Below, piece after piece: positions 34,274 to 41,569 of a DNA stretch of 59,341 nt. The position numbers and the translations under genes are program-made. Below the pieces are notes generated by a model. The model did not search any database and was not told the origin of the DNA. It saw nothing but the letters and a program-made list of their open reading frames with translations. This DNA is from Lachnoclostridium sp. UBA5890 (lineage in GTDB: Bacteria > Bacillota > Clostridia > Lachnospirales > Lachnospiraceae). Where the stretch lies: NCBI GenBank assembly GCA_002431395.1, contig DJEU01000048.1, positions 1-59,341 on the forward strand. The letters are read 5' to 3'. Position 1 is the stretch's first letter. Every line of letters begins with the position of its first letter.

Positions 34274-36049
34274 ATGACAGATGAAATTTTAAGTGCAATA
34301 AGTGACCAGGTATTTGGTGTCTGGTTTTTGATCGGAGCCGCCCTTGTATTCTGGATGCAGGCCGGATTTGCAATGGTTGAGGCAGGTTTTACCAGAGCAA
34401 AAAATACAGGTAACATTATTATGAAAAACCTGATGGATTTTTGTATTGGAACAGTAGTATTTATTTTACTCGGATTTGGATTGTTTCTCGGTGATGACAT
34501 CGGTGGAATCATCGGAAAACCAAATTTTGCAATCTTTACGGATTATGCAAACTTTGACTGGTCCGGATTCGTATTTAACTTAGTGTTTTGTGCAACGACA
34601 GCGACCATCGTTTCCGGAGCAATGGCAGAGAGAACGAAGTTCCTTTCTTACTGTATCTACTCTGCAGTAATCTCCGCAGTGATCTATCCAATCGAAGCTC
34701 ACTGGACATGGGGCGGCGGTTGGTTAGCACAGATGGGATTCCATGATTTTGCCGGTTCTAACTGTATTCATATGGTTGGTGGTATTTCGGCGTTGATTGG
34801 AGCTTATCTCCTTGGACCTCGTATTGGTAAGTTTAAGAAGAAAAAAGACGGAAGCATCAAAGTTGGTGCATTTCCGGGACATAATATCGCACTTGGTGCT
34901 CTCGGTGTATTTATCTTGTGGCTTGGATGGTACGGATTCAACGGTGCGGCAGCAACGTCTGTATCACAGTTGGGAGCCATCTTTGTAACCACAACGATTG
35001 CACCGGCAGTAGCCACTGTAGTATGTATGATCTTTACTTGGGTAAAATATGGCAAACCGGATGTTTCCATGTGCTTGAATGCATCTCTTGCCGGCCTGGT
35101 AGCAATCACAGCACCTTGTGATGTAACCGATGCTTTTGGAGCAACCATCGTCGGAGCTGTTTCCGGTGTGCTTGTAGTATTCGGTGTATGGCTTCTTGAT
35201 TACAAATTACGTATTGATGACCCGGTTGGGGCCGTGGCAGTACATATGATGAATGGTATCTGGGGTACCTTGGCAGTTGGTTTGGTAGCTACAGATAGCG
35301 CACCAACCTATTCTCTGGCAGGTGCCAATGGAGAGAAACTTCTTGGATTGTTCTATGGCGGTGGATTTAAACTTCTCGGTATTCAGTTTACCGGTATGCT
35401 TTGTACCGCATTATGGACAGCCATTACCATTACAATCACATTCCTTGTGATTAAGAAAACGATTGGACTTCGTGTTAGTGCAGAAGAGGAAATTGCAGGA
35501 CTTGATGCAACAGAACACGGTTTGGAATCCGCTTATTCCGGATTTGTTATCTCAGATAGCGTAAATACAATTGGTGACAGCGCATTGGCAGCGATCGCAG
35601 CATCCGCTCCGGAAACGGAAGAAAAGAAAGTTCCGATGGACGATGCCGTACCAGTACAGGTTCGCGAGCCGAAAGAGACATTGGCATCCGATGTCAAATT
35701 GTCAAAAGTTACCATTATTTGTAAGCAGAATAAGTTTGAAGATCTGAATACTTCGCTCAATGAGATCGGAGTCAAAGGTCTGACGGTAACACAGGTACTT
35801 GGATGTGGTACTCAGAAAGGAAAAGCAGAGTACTATCGTGGTGTACCGGTTGAATTCTCGCTCCTTCCTAAGATTAAAGTGGAAGTTGTCGTAAGTGCCG
35901 TGCCGGTGAAAGCAGTAATTGATGCAGCAAAACAGGCATTGTATACCGGACATATCGGAGATGGTAAGATCTTTGTATACGATGTGGAGGATGTTGTTAA
36001 AGTCAGAACAGGTGAAAGCGGATTTGATGCTTTGCAGGATGACAAATAG
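34274..36049 (+). CDS. amt: ammonium channel fused to PII signal protein
   Basis: A 591-residue Amt/Rh-family channel with a C-terminal PII domain. Residues 1 to about 400 carry eleven or so spans with the channel histidine segments CIHMVGGISALIG and AVHMMNGIWGTLAVG. A linker of about 70 residues (Ala/Glu rich) leads to a PII domain from about 474: TIICKQNKFEDLNTSL, T-loop GCGTQKGKAEYYRGVP with the Tyr doublet, LPKIKVEVVV, B-loop TGHIGDGKIFV and the C-terminal VVKVRTGE. In most bacteria the PII protein GlnK is separate and plugs the channel according to 2-oxoglutarate and ATP/ADP state. AAGGAGG precedes the ATG. The upstream attenuator suggests nitrogen-responsive control. Confidence 0.96.
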   Translation: MTDEILSAISDQVFGVWFLIGAALVFWMQAGFAMVEAGFTRAKNTGNIIMKNLMDFCIGTVVFILLGFGLFLGDDIGGIIGKPNFAIFTDYANFDWSGFVFNLVFCATTATIVSGAMAERTKFLSYCIYSAVISAVIYPIEAHWTWGGGWLAQMGFHDFAGSNCIHMVGGISALIGAYLLGPRIGKFKKKKDGSIKVGAFPGHNIALGALGVFILWLGWYGFNGAAATSVSQLGAIFVTTTIAPAVATVVCMIFTWVKYGKPDVSMCLNASLAGLVAITAPCDVTDAFGATIVGAVSGVLVVFGVWLLDYKLRIDDPVGAVAVHMMNGIWGTLAVGLVATDSAPTYSLAGANGEKLLGLFYGGGFKLLGIQFTGMLCTALWTAITITITFLVIKKTIGLRVSAEEEIAGLDATEHGLESAYSGFVISDSVNTIGDSALAAIAASAPETEEKKVPMDDAVPVQVREPKETLASDVKLSKVTIICKQNKFEDLNTSLNEIGVKGLTVTQVLGCGTQKGKAEYYRGVPVEFSLLPKIKVEVVVSAVPVKAVIDAAKQALYTGHIGDGKIFVYDVEDVVKVRTGESGFDALQDDK

Positions 36050-36078
36050 ATAACAAAACGTATTATCATAAGTAAATG

Positions 36079-36125
36079 AAAAGAATGGTTCCTTTATCAA
36101 GTGGATAACGGAACCATTCTTTTTT
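36079..36125. terminator. bidirectional rho-independent terminator
   Basis: AAAAGAATGGTTCC (36079-36092) pairs perfectly with 36110-36123; A-rich and T-rich flanks serve amt and the converging beta-helix gene. Confidence 0.9.
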
Positions 36126-36141
36126 GCAGATTATTTATAGA

Positions 36142-37389
36142 TTACTGTGCCTGTGCCGGCTCAACGTAATACTTGTTGTAATGTTTTTCGCTTTTTGCGA
36201 TATAGAGTGTTCCTTTATGGTTAATTGCAAAATAGCGGAGGATGCAGTTGTCACCAAGTGTATTATTTTTCATACTTTCGATGCTTGTTGCGGAAATACT
36301 GTTGTAAGTAGCCGGATATTTGGCTGCAATATCGCCGGCAGCTTCTTTATGGCCTTTGGCATAAAAAGGCATATATACGCCATTAATCTGATTTTCGGAG
36401 ATGATAGGATCAATGACACCGCCACGCATGAAGATGGCAAATTTTTCTTGTTGAATATTGTTTGTATTCCAGCCTTTTACGGTATCAATGGTATTTCCTT
36501 TAATAACTGCATTTTTCCAGTTTAACATCATGATTGGACTCTGGACGGAGTTTTTAAAGGTACAACCAAGGATCTGGACATTGGTATGGTATTTATTTGG
36601 CGAAAAACGATGGGTGTCAATGCCGCGGTGAAGGTTGTAGAAACCGCAGTTTTGAATCGTAACATTGAGAACCGGTGTTTTGTCAAATTTGGAATATTTT
36701 CCATTGAAACCATTGGTTACTTTATCCGGTGTATCAAGGTTGATCGCACAGCGCTCTCCGTTTTTATTATTTTTAAAGGTACAGTTTTGGATCGTAACGT
36801 CTTTTGAAGCGGTTACTTCGATAAAATGTCCGTCACGAAGATTGGTAAAGGTAATGTTATCAATCACTACGTTAGAACAATGCGGTACGCGGATTGCTTC
36901 GCTTTTGTTACAGCCGCCAAGGTTCATGATCACAGTACCTTCGCCGATAATTTGGATGTTTTTTTCACCATTGTATTTGCCTACAACCCTTTTTTTATTA
37001 ATGCGGGAGTTTCGTACACATTCAAACATAACATGACCGGCTTTCAGTTTCTTTGTATGCGAATTGCTGATCTTATTCATGACAACACCATCCTGAAGCA
37101 CGATCTTTACGTTAGAAGGCACTAACAGAGCATTGCTGATGTTATAGGTACCTTTTTGAATCGTCAGGGTTCCACCACCTTTTTTCGCCATCTGGTCAAG
37201 ATAGGAGCGAATGGTAAGGTAATGTTTGGTATAATTATTGTATACAGGTGTTTTGACATACTTGTTTTTATAAGGTTTACTGGAAGTATTTACCGTAAAA
37301 TCTTTTTTTGCCTGCGCCGGTGAAGAGACCGTCATGGCAAAAGCGGAAAATAAAAGCAGAAGGCCCAGCAGTTTTGTGACGTGTTTCAT
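36142..37389 (-). CDS. secreted right-handed beta-helix protein
   Basis: A 415-residue exported protein: signal peptide MKHVTKLLGLLLLF... with AQA-K cleavage region near residue 27, then repeated short strands with Asn/Asp turn ladders (NVVIDNITFTNL, DVTIQNCTFKNN, NVQILGCTFKNS, NAVIKGNTID) typical of pectate-lyase-like parallel beta-helices. The beginning (LDQMAKKGGGTLTIQKGTYNI) resembles polysaccharide-degrading or -binding family members. No catalytic triad can be assigned, so enzymatic activity is unproven. AAGGAGG precedes the ATG, 15 bases after the prfC stop, so it is probably co-transcribed with prfC, an odd pairing. Confidence 0.85.
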   Translation of the reverse strand: MKHVTKLLGLLLLFSAFAMTVSSPAQAKKDFTVNTSSKPYKNKYVKTPVYNNYTKHYLTIRSYLDQMAKKGGGTLTIQKGTYNISNALLVPSNVKIVLQDGVVMNKISNSHTKKLKAGHVMFECVRNSRINKKRVVGKYNGEKNIQIIGEGTVIMNLGGCNKSEAIRVPHCSNVVIDNITFTNLRDGHFIEVTASKDVTIQNCTFKNNKNGERCAINLDTPDKVTNGFNGKYSKFDKTPVLNVTIQNCGFYNLHRGIDTHRFSPNKYHTNVQILGCTFKNSVQSPIMMLNWKNAVIKGNTIDTVKGWNTNNIQQEKFAIFMRGGVIDPIISENQINGVYMPFYAKGHKEAAGDIAAKYPATYNSISATSIESMKNNTLGDNCILRYFAINHKGTLYIAKSEKHYNKYYVEPAQAQ

Positions 37390-37404
37390 AAATGAATCCT
37401 CCTT

Positions 37405-39003
37405 TTATTGTTCGTTGTTCTGGCTTACTTCACTTAAAATCAATCCTTCGTTTCGATCTAACACGGTCTGAATGCTCCAAGGGTGTGTAAAGAGTAAAAG
37501 CGGACGATCTTTAAAGTCCTTGACACGTTTGGCATCCGAAGTAAGTGACAGACTATTTACATCGATGTCTTCATTTTCAATCCAGCGGACATGCTCATAA
37601 GGAAGCTGGTCCATGCGGATTTCTACGTTATATTCATTCTGCAGGCGGTATTGCAGTACCTCAAACTGGAGGGCACCGACAACACCGACGATGATCTCTT
37701 CCATACCGGTATTAAATTCCTGGAAAATCTGAATCGCACCTTCGAGTGCAATCTGCGTGATCCCTTTCATAAACTGTTTTCGCTTCATCGTATCGACCTG
37801 ACGAACGCGGGCAAAATGTTCCGGTGCAAAGGTCGGAATACCGGCAAAACGGATCGGCTTTTTGGATTTACATAACGTATCTCCGATGGAAAAGATACCC
37901 GGGTCAAAAATACCGATAATATCACCGGCGTAAGCTTCTTCCACGTGCTTTCTTTCCTGCGCCATCATTTGCTGTGGCTGGGAAAGACGGATCTTTTTAC
38001 CACCCTGCACATGAGTGACTTCCATGCCGGCTGTAAATTTACCGGAGCAGATACGCATAAATGCGATACGGTCGCGGTGTGCTTTATTCATATTTGCTTG
38101 AATCTTAAAGACAAAGGCAGAGAAATCTTCCGAAAATGGATCAATGACCTCGTCTCCGGACATACGAGGAAGAGGAGAAGTTGTCATTTCCAGAAAATGC
38201 TGCAAAAAGGTTTCTACACCAAAATTTGTCAGAGCAGAACCAAAGAAAACAGGAGAAAGTTTTCCGGCACGCACTTTTTCCAAGTCAAATTCGTCACTTG
38301 CGCCGTCCAGCAACTCAATTTCATCTACTAAAATATCATGATATTCTTTTGTGATCAGATCGTCCAGTCCGCTGTCACCCAATTTGGCTTCAATAGATTC
38401 AATCTTATGTCCGTTATCAGAAGGAAGAAAACGGGAGATGGTTTTCGTATTCCGGTCATAAACTCCCTTGAAATTCTTTCCGGAACCAATCGGCCAGTTA
38501 ATCGGACAAGTGCGGATTCCAAGCACATTTTCAATCTCATCGATCAGTTCAAAAGGATCCTTTGCCTCGCGGTCCATTTTGTTGACAAAAGTAAAAATAG
38601 GAATGCCGCGCATGACACAGACTTTAAACAGTTTGATCGTCTGTGCCTCGACACCTTTGGAACCATCAATTACCATGACGGCAGAATCGGCAGCCATCAA
38701 AGTACGATAAGTATCTTCGGAGAAGTCCTGATGTCCCGGGGTATCCAGAATGTTGATGCAGAATCCATCATAATTAAACTGCAGTACAGAGGAAGTGACG
38801 GAGATTCCTCTTTCTTTTTCGATTTCCATCCAGTCAGAGACTGCGTGCTTAGCAGCTTTTCGACCTTTTACGGAGCCGGCAAGATTGATTGCTCCTCCAT
38901 ATAATAAGAACTTTTCGGTCAAAGTTGTTTTTCCGGCATCCGGGTGCGAGATGATAGCAAAGGTACGCCGTTTTTCGATTTCCTGTTTTAAATTGTTGCT
39001 CAT
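37405..39003 (-). CDS. prfC: peptide chain release factor 3
   Basis: A 532-residue translational GTPase that recycles RF1/RF2 after stop-codon release. GTP-binding motifs are visible: ISHPDAGKTTLTEKF (G1), ERGISVTSSV (G2), DTPGHQDFSEDTYR (G3), NKMDREAKDP (G4), with IDGSKGVEAQT between. The length and the EEIIVGVVGALQFEVLQYRL segment separate it from EF-G. TGGAG precedes the start. It lies 98 bases downstream of tRNA-Gln on the same strand, beyond a terminator-like hairpin. Confidence 0.97.
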   Translation of the reverse strand: MSNNLKQEIEKRRTFAIISHPDAGKTTLTEKFLLYGGAINLAGSVKGRKAAKHAVSDWMEIEKERGISVTSSVLQFNYDGFCINILDTPGHQDFSEDTYRTLMAADSAVMVIDGSKGVEAQTIKLFKVCVMRGIPIFTFVNKMDREAKDPFELIDEIENVLGIRTCPINWPIGSGKNFKGVYDRNTKTISRFLPSDNGHKIESIEAKLGDSGLDDLITKEYHDILVDEIELLDGASDEFDLEKVRAGKLSPVFFGSALTNFGVETFLQHFLEMTTSPLPRMSGDEVIDPFSEDFSAFVFKIQANMNKAHRDRIAFMRICSGKFTAGMEVTHVQGGKKIRLSQPQQMMAQERKHVEEAYAGDIIGIFDPGIFSIGDTLCKSKKPIRFAGIPTFAPEHFARVRQVDTMKRKQFMKGITQIALEGAIQIFQEFNTGMEEIIVGVVGALQFEVLQYRLQNEYNVEIRMDQLPYEHVRWIENEDIDVNSLSLTSDAKRVKDFKDRPLLLFTHPWSIQTVLDRNEGLILSEVSQNNEQ

Positions 39004-39051
39004 AAGTCAAACTCCATTCTTCTTTATAAAAAGCAAGTTCTGAATCGTTAC

Positions 39052-39096
39052 TAAAAGAAAAAGCTCTGAACAACTACTGCCATTCAAAGCTTTTCT
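39052..39096 (-). terminator. terminator-like hairpin between tRNA-Gln and prfC
   Basis: On the reverse strand a 13-base arm pairs with GAGCTTTTTC-type sequence with one G-U and one extra T, followed by TTTTAG. It should end the tRNA transcript or attenuate readthrough into prfC. Confidence 0.65.
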
Positions 39097-39101
39097 CATA
39101 A

Positions 39102-39173
39102 CTGGGCTACAAGGATTCGAACCTTGAAATGCTGGAGTCAGAGTCCAGTGCCTTACCGTTTGGCGATAGCCCA
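39102..39173 (-). tRNA. tRNA-Gln, anticodon CTG
   Basis: A 72-base cloverleaf: acceptor TGGGCTA/TAGCCCA with discriminator G, D arm GCC/GGC, anticodon stem CTGGA/TCCAG with loop CTCTGAC, T arm CAAGG-TTCGAAT-CCTTG. The anticodon at 39139-39141 reads CTG, decoding CAG. CCA is not encoded. Confidence 0.96.
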
Positions 39174-39192
39174 ATGTCAACCGACAAATGAT

Positions 39193-39221
39193 ATTATACA
39201 ACAAGAAAATTTAAAATGCAA
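39193..39221 (-). promoter_or_regulatory. promoter for tRNA-Gln
   Basis: Reverse-strand TTGCAT (39221-39216), 17 bases, TATAAT (39198-39193), about 13 bases before the tRNA 5' end after the expected start. Confidence 0.8.
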
Positions 39222-39278
39222 GTGTTTTTTGAAAAAAAATGAAAAAAATTTTATTTCCTATTAAAGTGGGAAATTCTC

Positions 39279-39308
39279 TTGACAAGATTAGGGCCCAAAT
39301 AGTAGAAT
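39279..39308 (+). promoter_or_regulatory. promoter for guaB
   Basis: TTGACA (39279-39284), 18 bases, TAGAAT (39303-39308). No purine riboswitch fits in the leader of about 40 bases. Confidence 0.75.
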
Positions 39309-39356
39309 AGATACAATATACAATAAAGATTAATAAGAAAAGGAGAGACGAAAAAA

Positions 39357-40808
39357 ATGGGTAAGATTATTGGTGAAGGCATTACATTTGACGACGTTTT
39401 ATTGGTTCCGGCTTATTCGGAAGTCATTCCTAACCAGGTAGAGTTGAAAACTCATTTAACAAAAAAGATTGAATTGAACATTCCTATGATGAGCGCAGGA
39501 ATGGATACGGTTACGGAACACCGCATGGCGATCGCGATGGCACGTCAAGGTGGTATCGGTATCATCCACAAAAATATGACAATTGAGCAGCAGGCAGAAG
39601 AGGTTGATAAGGTAAAACGTTCTGAGAATGGAGTTATTACAGATCCATTTTATTTGTCTCCGGAGCATACATTGGAAGATGCCAATAATCTGATGGCAAA
39701 ATTCCGTATTTCCGGTGTACCGATTACAGAAGGAAGAAAACTGGTTGGTATCATTACAAACCGTGATCTTAAATTTGAGACAGATTTTTCAAAAAAGATC
39801 AAAGAGAGCATGACATCCGAAGGTTTGGTTACAGCAAGAGAGGGAATTACCTTGGATGAAGCGAAACAAATTCTTGCAAAAGCCCGTAAAGAGAAACTTC
39901 CTATTATAGACAAAGAGGGAAATTTGTGTGGATTAATTACAATTAAGGATATTGAAAAACAGATTAAATACCCAAATTCCGCAAAAGATGCACAAGGTAG
40001 ACTTCTCTGTGGTGCCGGTGTTGGTGTTACGGCGAATATTCTTGACCGTGTAGCTGCCTTGGTAAAAGCTAAAGTTGATGTTATCGTTATTGATACCGCA
40101 CATGGTCATTCTGCAAACGTTCTTCGTGTTGTGAAGATGGTACGTGACGCCTATCCGGATCTCGGCATTATCGCAGGTAATGTGGCGACAGGGGAGGCGA
40201 CCAAGGCATTGATTGAAGCTGGTGTAGATGCTGTTAAAGTAGGTATCGGACCGGGATCTATCTGTACGACCCGTGTTGTAGCAGGTATCGGTGTTCCACA
40301 GGTAACCGCGATCATGGATTGTTATGAAGCTGCTAAACCATATGGTATTCCGATTATCGCTGATGGTGGTATCAAGTACTCCGGTGATATGACAAAAGCC
40401 ATTGCTGCAGGAGCAAATGTCTGCATGATGGGAAGTATCTTTGCCGGATGCGATGAGAGTCCGGGAACTTTCGAATTGTTCCAGGGAAGAAAATATAAAG
40501 TTTATCGTGGTATGGGATCTATCGCTGCGATGGAAAATGGAAGTAAAGACCGTTATTTCCAGCAGGATGCGAAGAAACTTGTTCCGGAAGGGGTAGAAGG
40601 ACGAGTTGCATACAAAGGAAGTGTGGAGGATACGGTATTCCAGCTGATCGGCGGTATCCGTTCCGGTATGGGATATTGTGGAGCGAAGACGATTGAAGAT
40701 CTGAAAGAAAACGGAAGATTTGTTAAGATTTCGGCAGCATCTTTGAAAGAAAGTCATCCACATGACATTCATATCACAAAAGAGGCACCAAACTATAGTG
40801 TCGAATAA
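39357..40808 (+). CDS. guaB: IMP dehydrogenase
   Basis: A 483-residue enzyme that oxidises IMP to XMP with NAD+, the committed step of GMP synthesis. Catalytic Cys is in GPGSICTTRVV; other marks are ITFDDVLLVPAYSEV at the start, MMSAGMDTVTEHRMA, the IADGGIKYSGD phosphate-binding loop, GMGSIAAME and the flap. Two CBS domains occupy about residues 95-205. AGGAGAG precedes the ATG. The length is normal. Confidence 0.98.
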   Translation: MGKIIGEGITFDDVLLVPAYSEVIPNQVELKTHLTKKIELNIPMMSAGMDTVTEHRMAIAMARQGGIGIIHKNMTIEQQAEEVDKVKRSENGVITDPFYLSPEHTLEDANNLMAKFRISGVPITEGRKLVGIITNRDLKFETDFSKKIKESMTSEGLVTAREGITLDEAKQILAKARKEKLPIIDKEGNLCGLITIKDIEKQIKYPNSAKDAQGRLLCGAGVGVTANILDRVAALVKAKVDVIVIDTAHGHSANVLRVVKMVRDAYPDLGIIAGNVATGEATKALIEAGVDAVKVGIGPGSICTTRVVAGIGVPQVTAIMDCYEAAKPYGIPIIADGGIKYSGDMTKAIAAGANVCMMGSIFAGCDESPGTFELFQGRKYKVYRGMGSIAAMENGSKDRYFQQDAKKLVPEGVEGRVAYKGSVEDTVFQLIGGIRSGMGYCGAKTIEDLKENGRFVKISAASLKESHPHDIHITKEAPNYSVE

Positions 40809-41490
40809 AAGAATATACCGGCGCAGAAAACGGCGTCGATTGAGTAAAAGAGGGCGCTATGCTATGATATTTGGCATAGCAGCCCTTGTTCTTTTTATCA
40901 CGTTGCTTGTCGTGTCTGAAACCCGCCGGAAAAAAGCGGAGCAGCAGACAGCGAGTGAGAAAACATACCCGGATATTACCTTTGATGTCCGCTTTTTAGA
41001 CCCCAACCCTTATTCCAGACCCCAACTGGCATTGAAGAAGGTTCATGCTATCGTCGTACATTATACGGCAAATCCCGGAGTGGATGCGGTGGCTAACCGC
41101 AATTATTTTAACAACCTGCCAAAAGCCAATGAAAAGAAACAAAAAAAGACGTATGCCAGCAGTCATTTTGTGATCGGACTGGATGGCACGATTGTGCAAT
41201 GCGTTCCCTTGGAAGAGATGGCGTATGCCTCAAACGATAGAAATTCCGATACAGTTTCGATCGAGTGCTGCCATCAAAAGGCGAATGGCAAGTTTACGGC
41301 GCAGACGCAGGCGTCGTTGATACAGTTGTGTACCTATCTGTGCATCAAATTTGATCTCACGGAAGATGATCTGATACGACATTATGATGTGACAGGAAAA
41401 ATCTGTCCGAAATATTTTGTGGAGCATCCCGATGCATGGGAAACTTTCAAAAAAGATGTCGGCATGGAATTGAAAAAATACCGCAAATAA
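40798..41490 (+). CDS. membrane-anchored N-acetylmuramoyl-L-alanine amidase
   Basis: A 230-residue peptidoglycan amidase of the Amidase_2/PGRP type. The proposed GTG at 40798 overlaps the guaB stop; a weak AGAGG lies farther upstream, so the start is uncertain, and ATG 40861 is an alternative that would lose the basic N-terminus. A very basic segment (KRIYRRRKRRR) precedes one span at about residues 25-43; the catalytic domain lies outside. Zinc ligand segments are IVVHYTAN and RHYDVTGKICPKYF (His and Cys). Coupling to guaB probably reflects readthrough rather than shared function. Confidence 0.88.
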   Translation: MSNKRIYRRRKRRRLSKRGRYAMIFGIAALVLFITLLVVSETRRKKAEQQTASEKTYPDITFDVRFLDPNPYSRPQLALKKVHAIVVHYTANPGVDAVANRNYFNNLPKANEKKQKKTYASSHFVIGLDGTIVQCVPLEEMAYASNDRNSDTVSIECCHQKANGKFTAQTQASLIQLCTYLCIKFDLTEDDLIRHYDVTGKICPKYFVEHPDAWETFKKDVGMELKKYRK

Positions 41491-41532
41491 AAATGCACCT
41501 ATGGTAAAAAGATTACCACAGATGCATTTTTT
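41488..41532. terminator. bidirectional terminator
   Basis: AAATGCA (41491-41497) pairs with 41523-41529, inner stem TGGTAA/TTACCA; A-rich and T-rich ends serve the amidase and the converging chemoreceptor. Confidence 0.75.
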
Positions 41533-41569
41533 ATCTATTGATTTCCATACATTAAATCCTGAATAGTTA

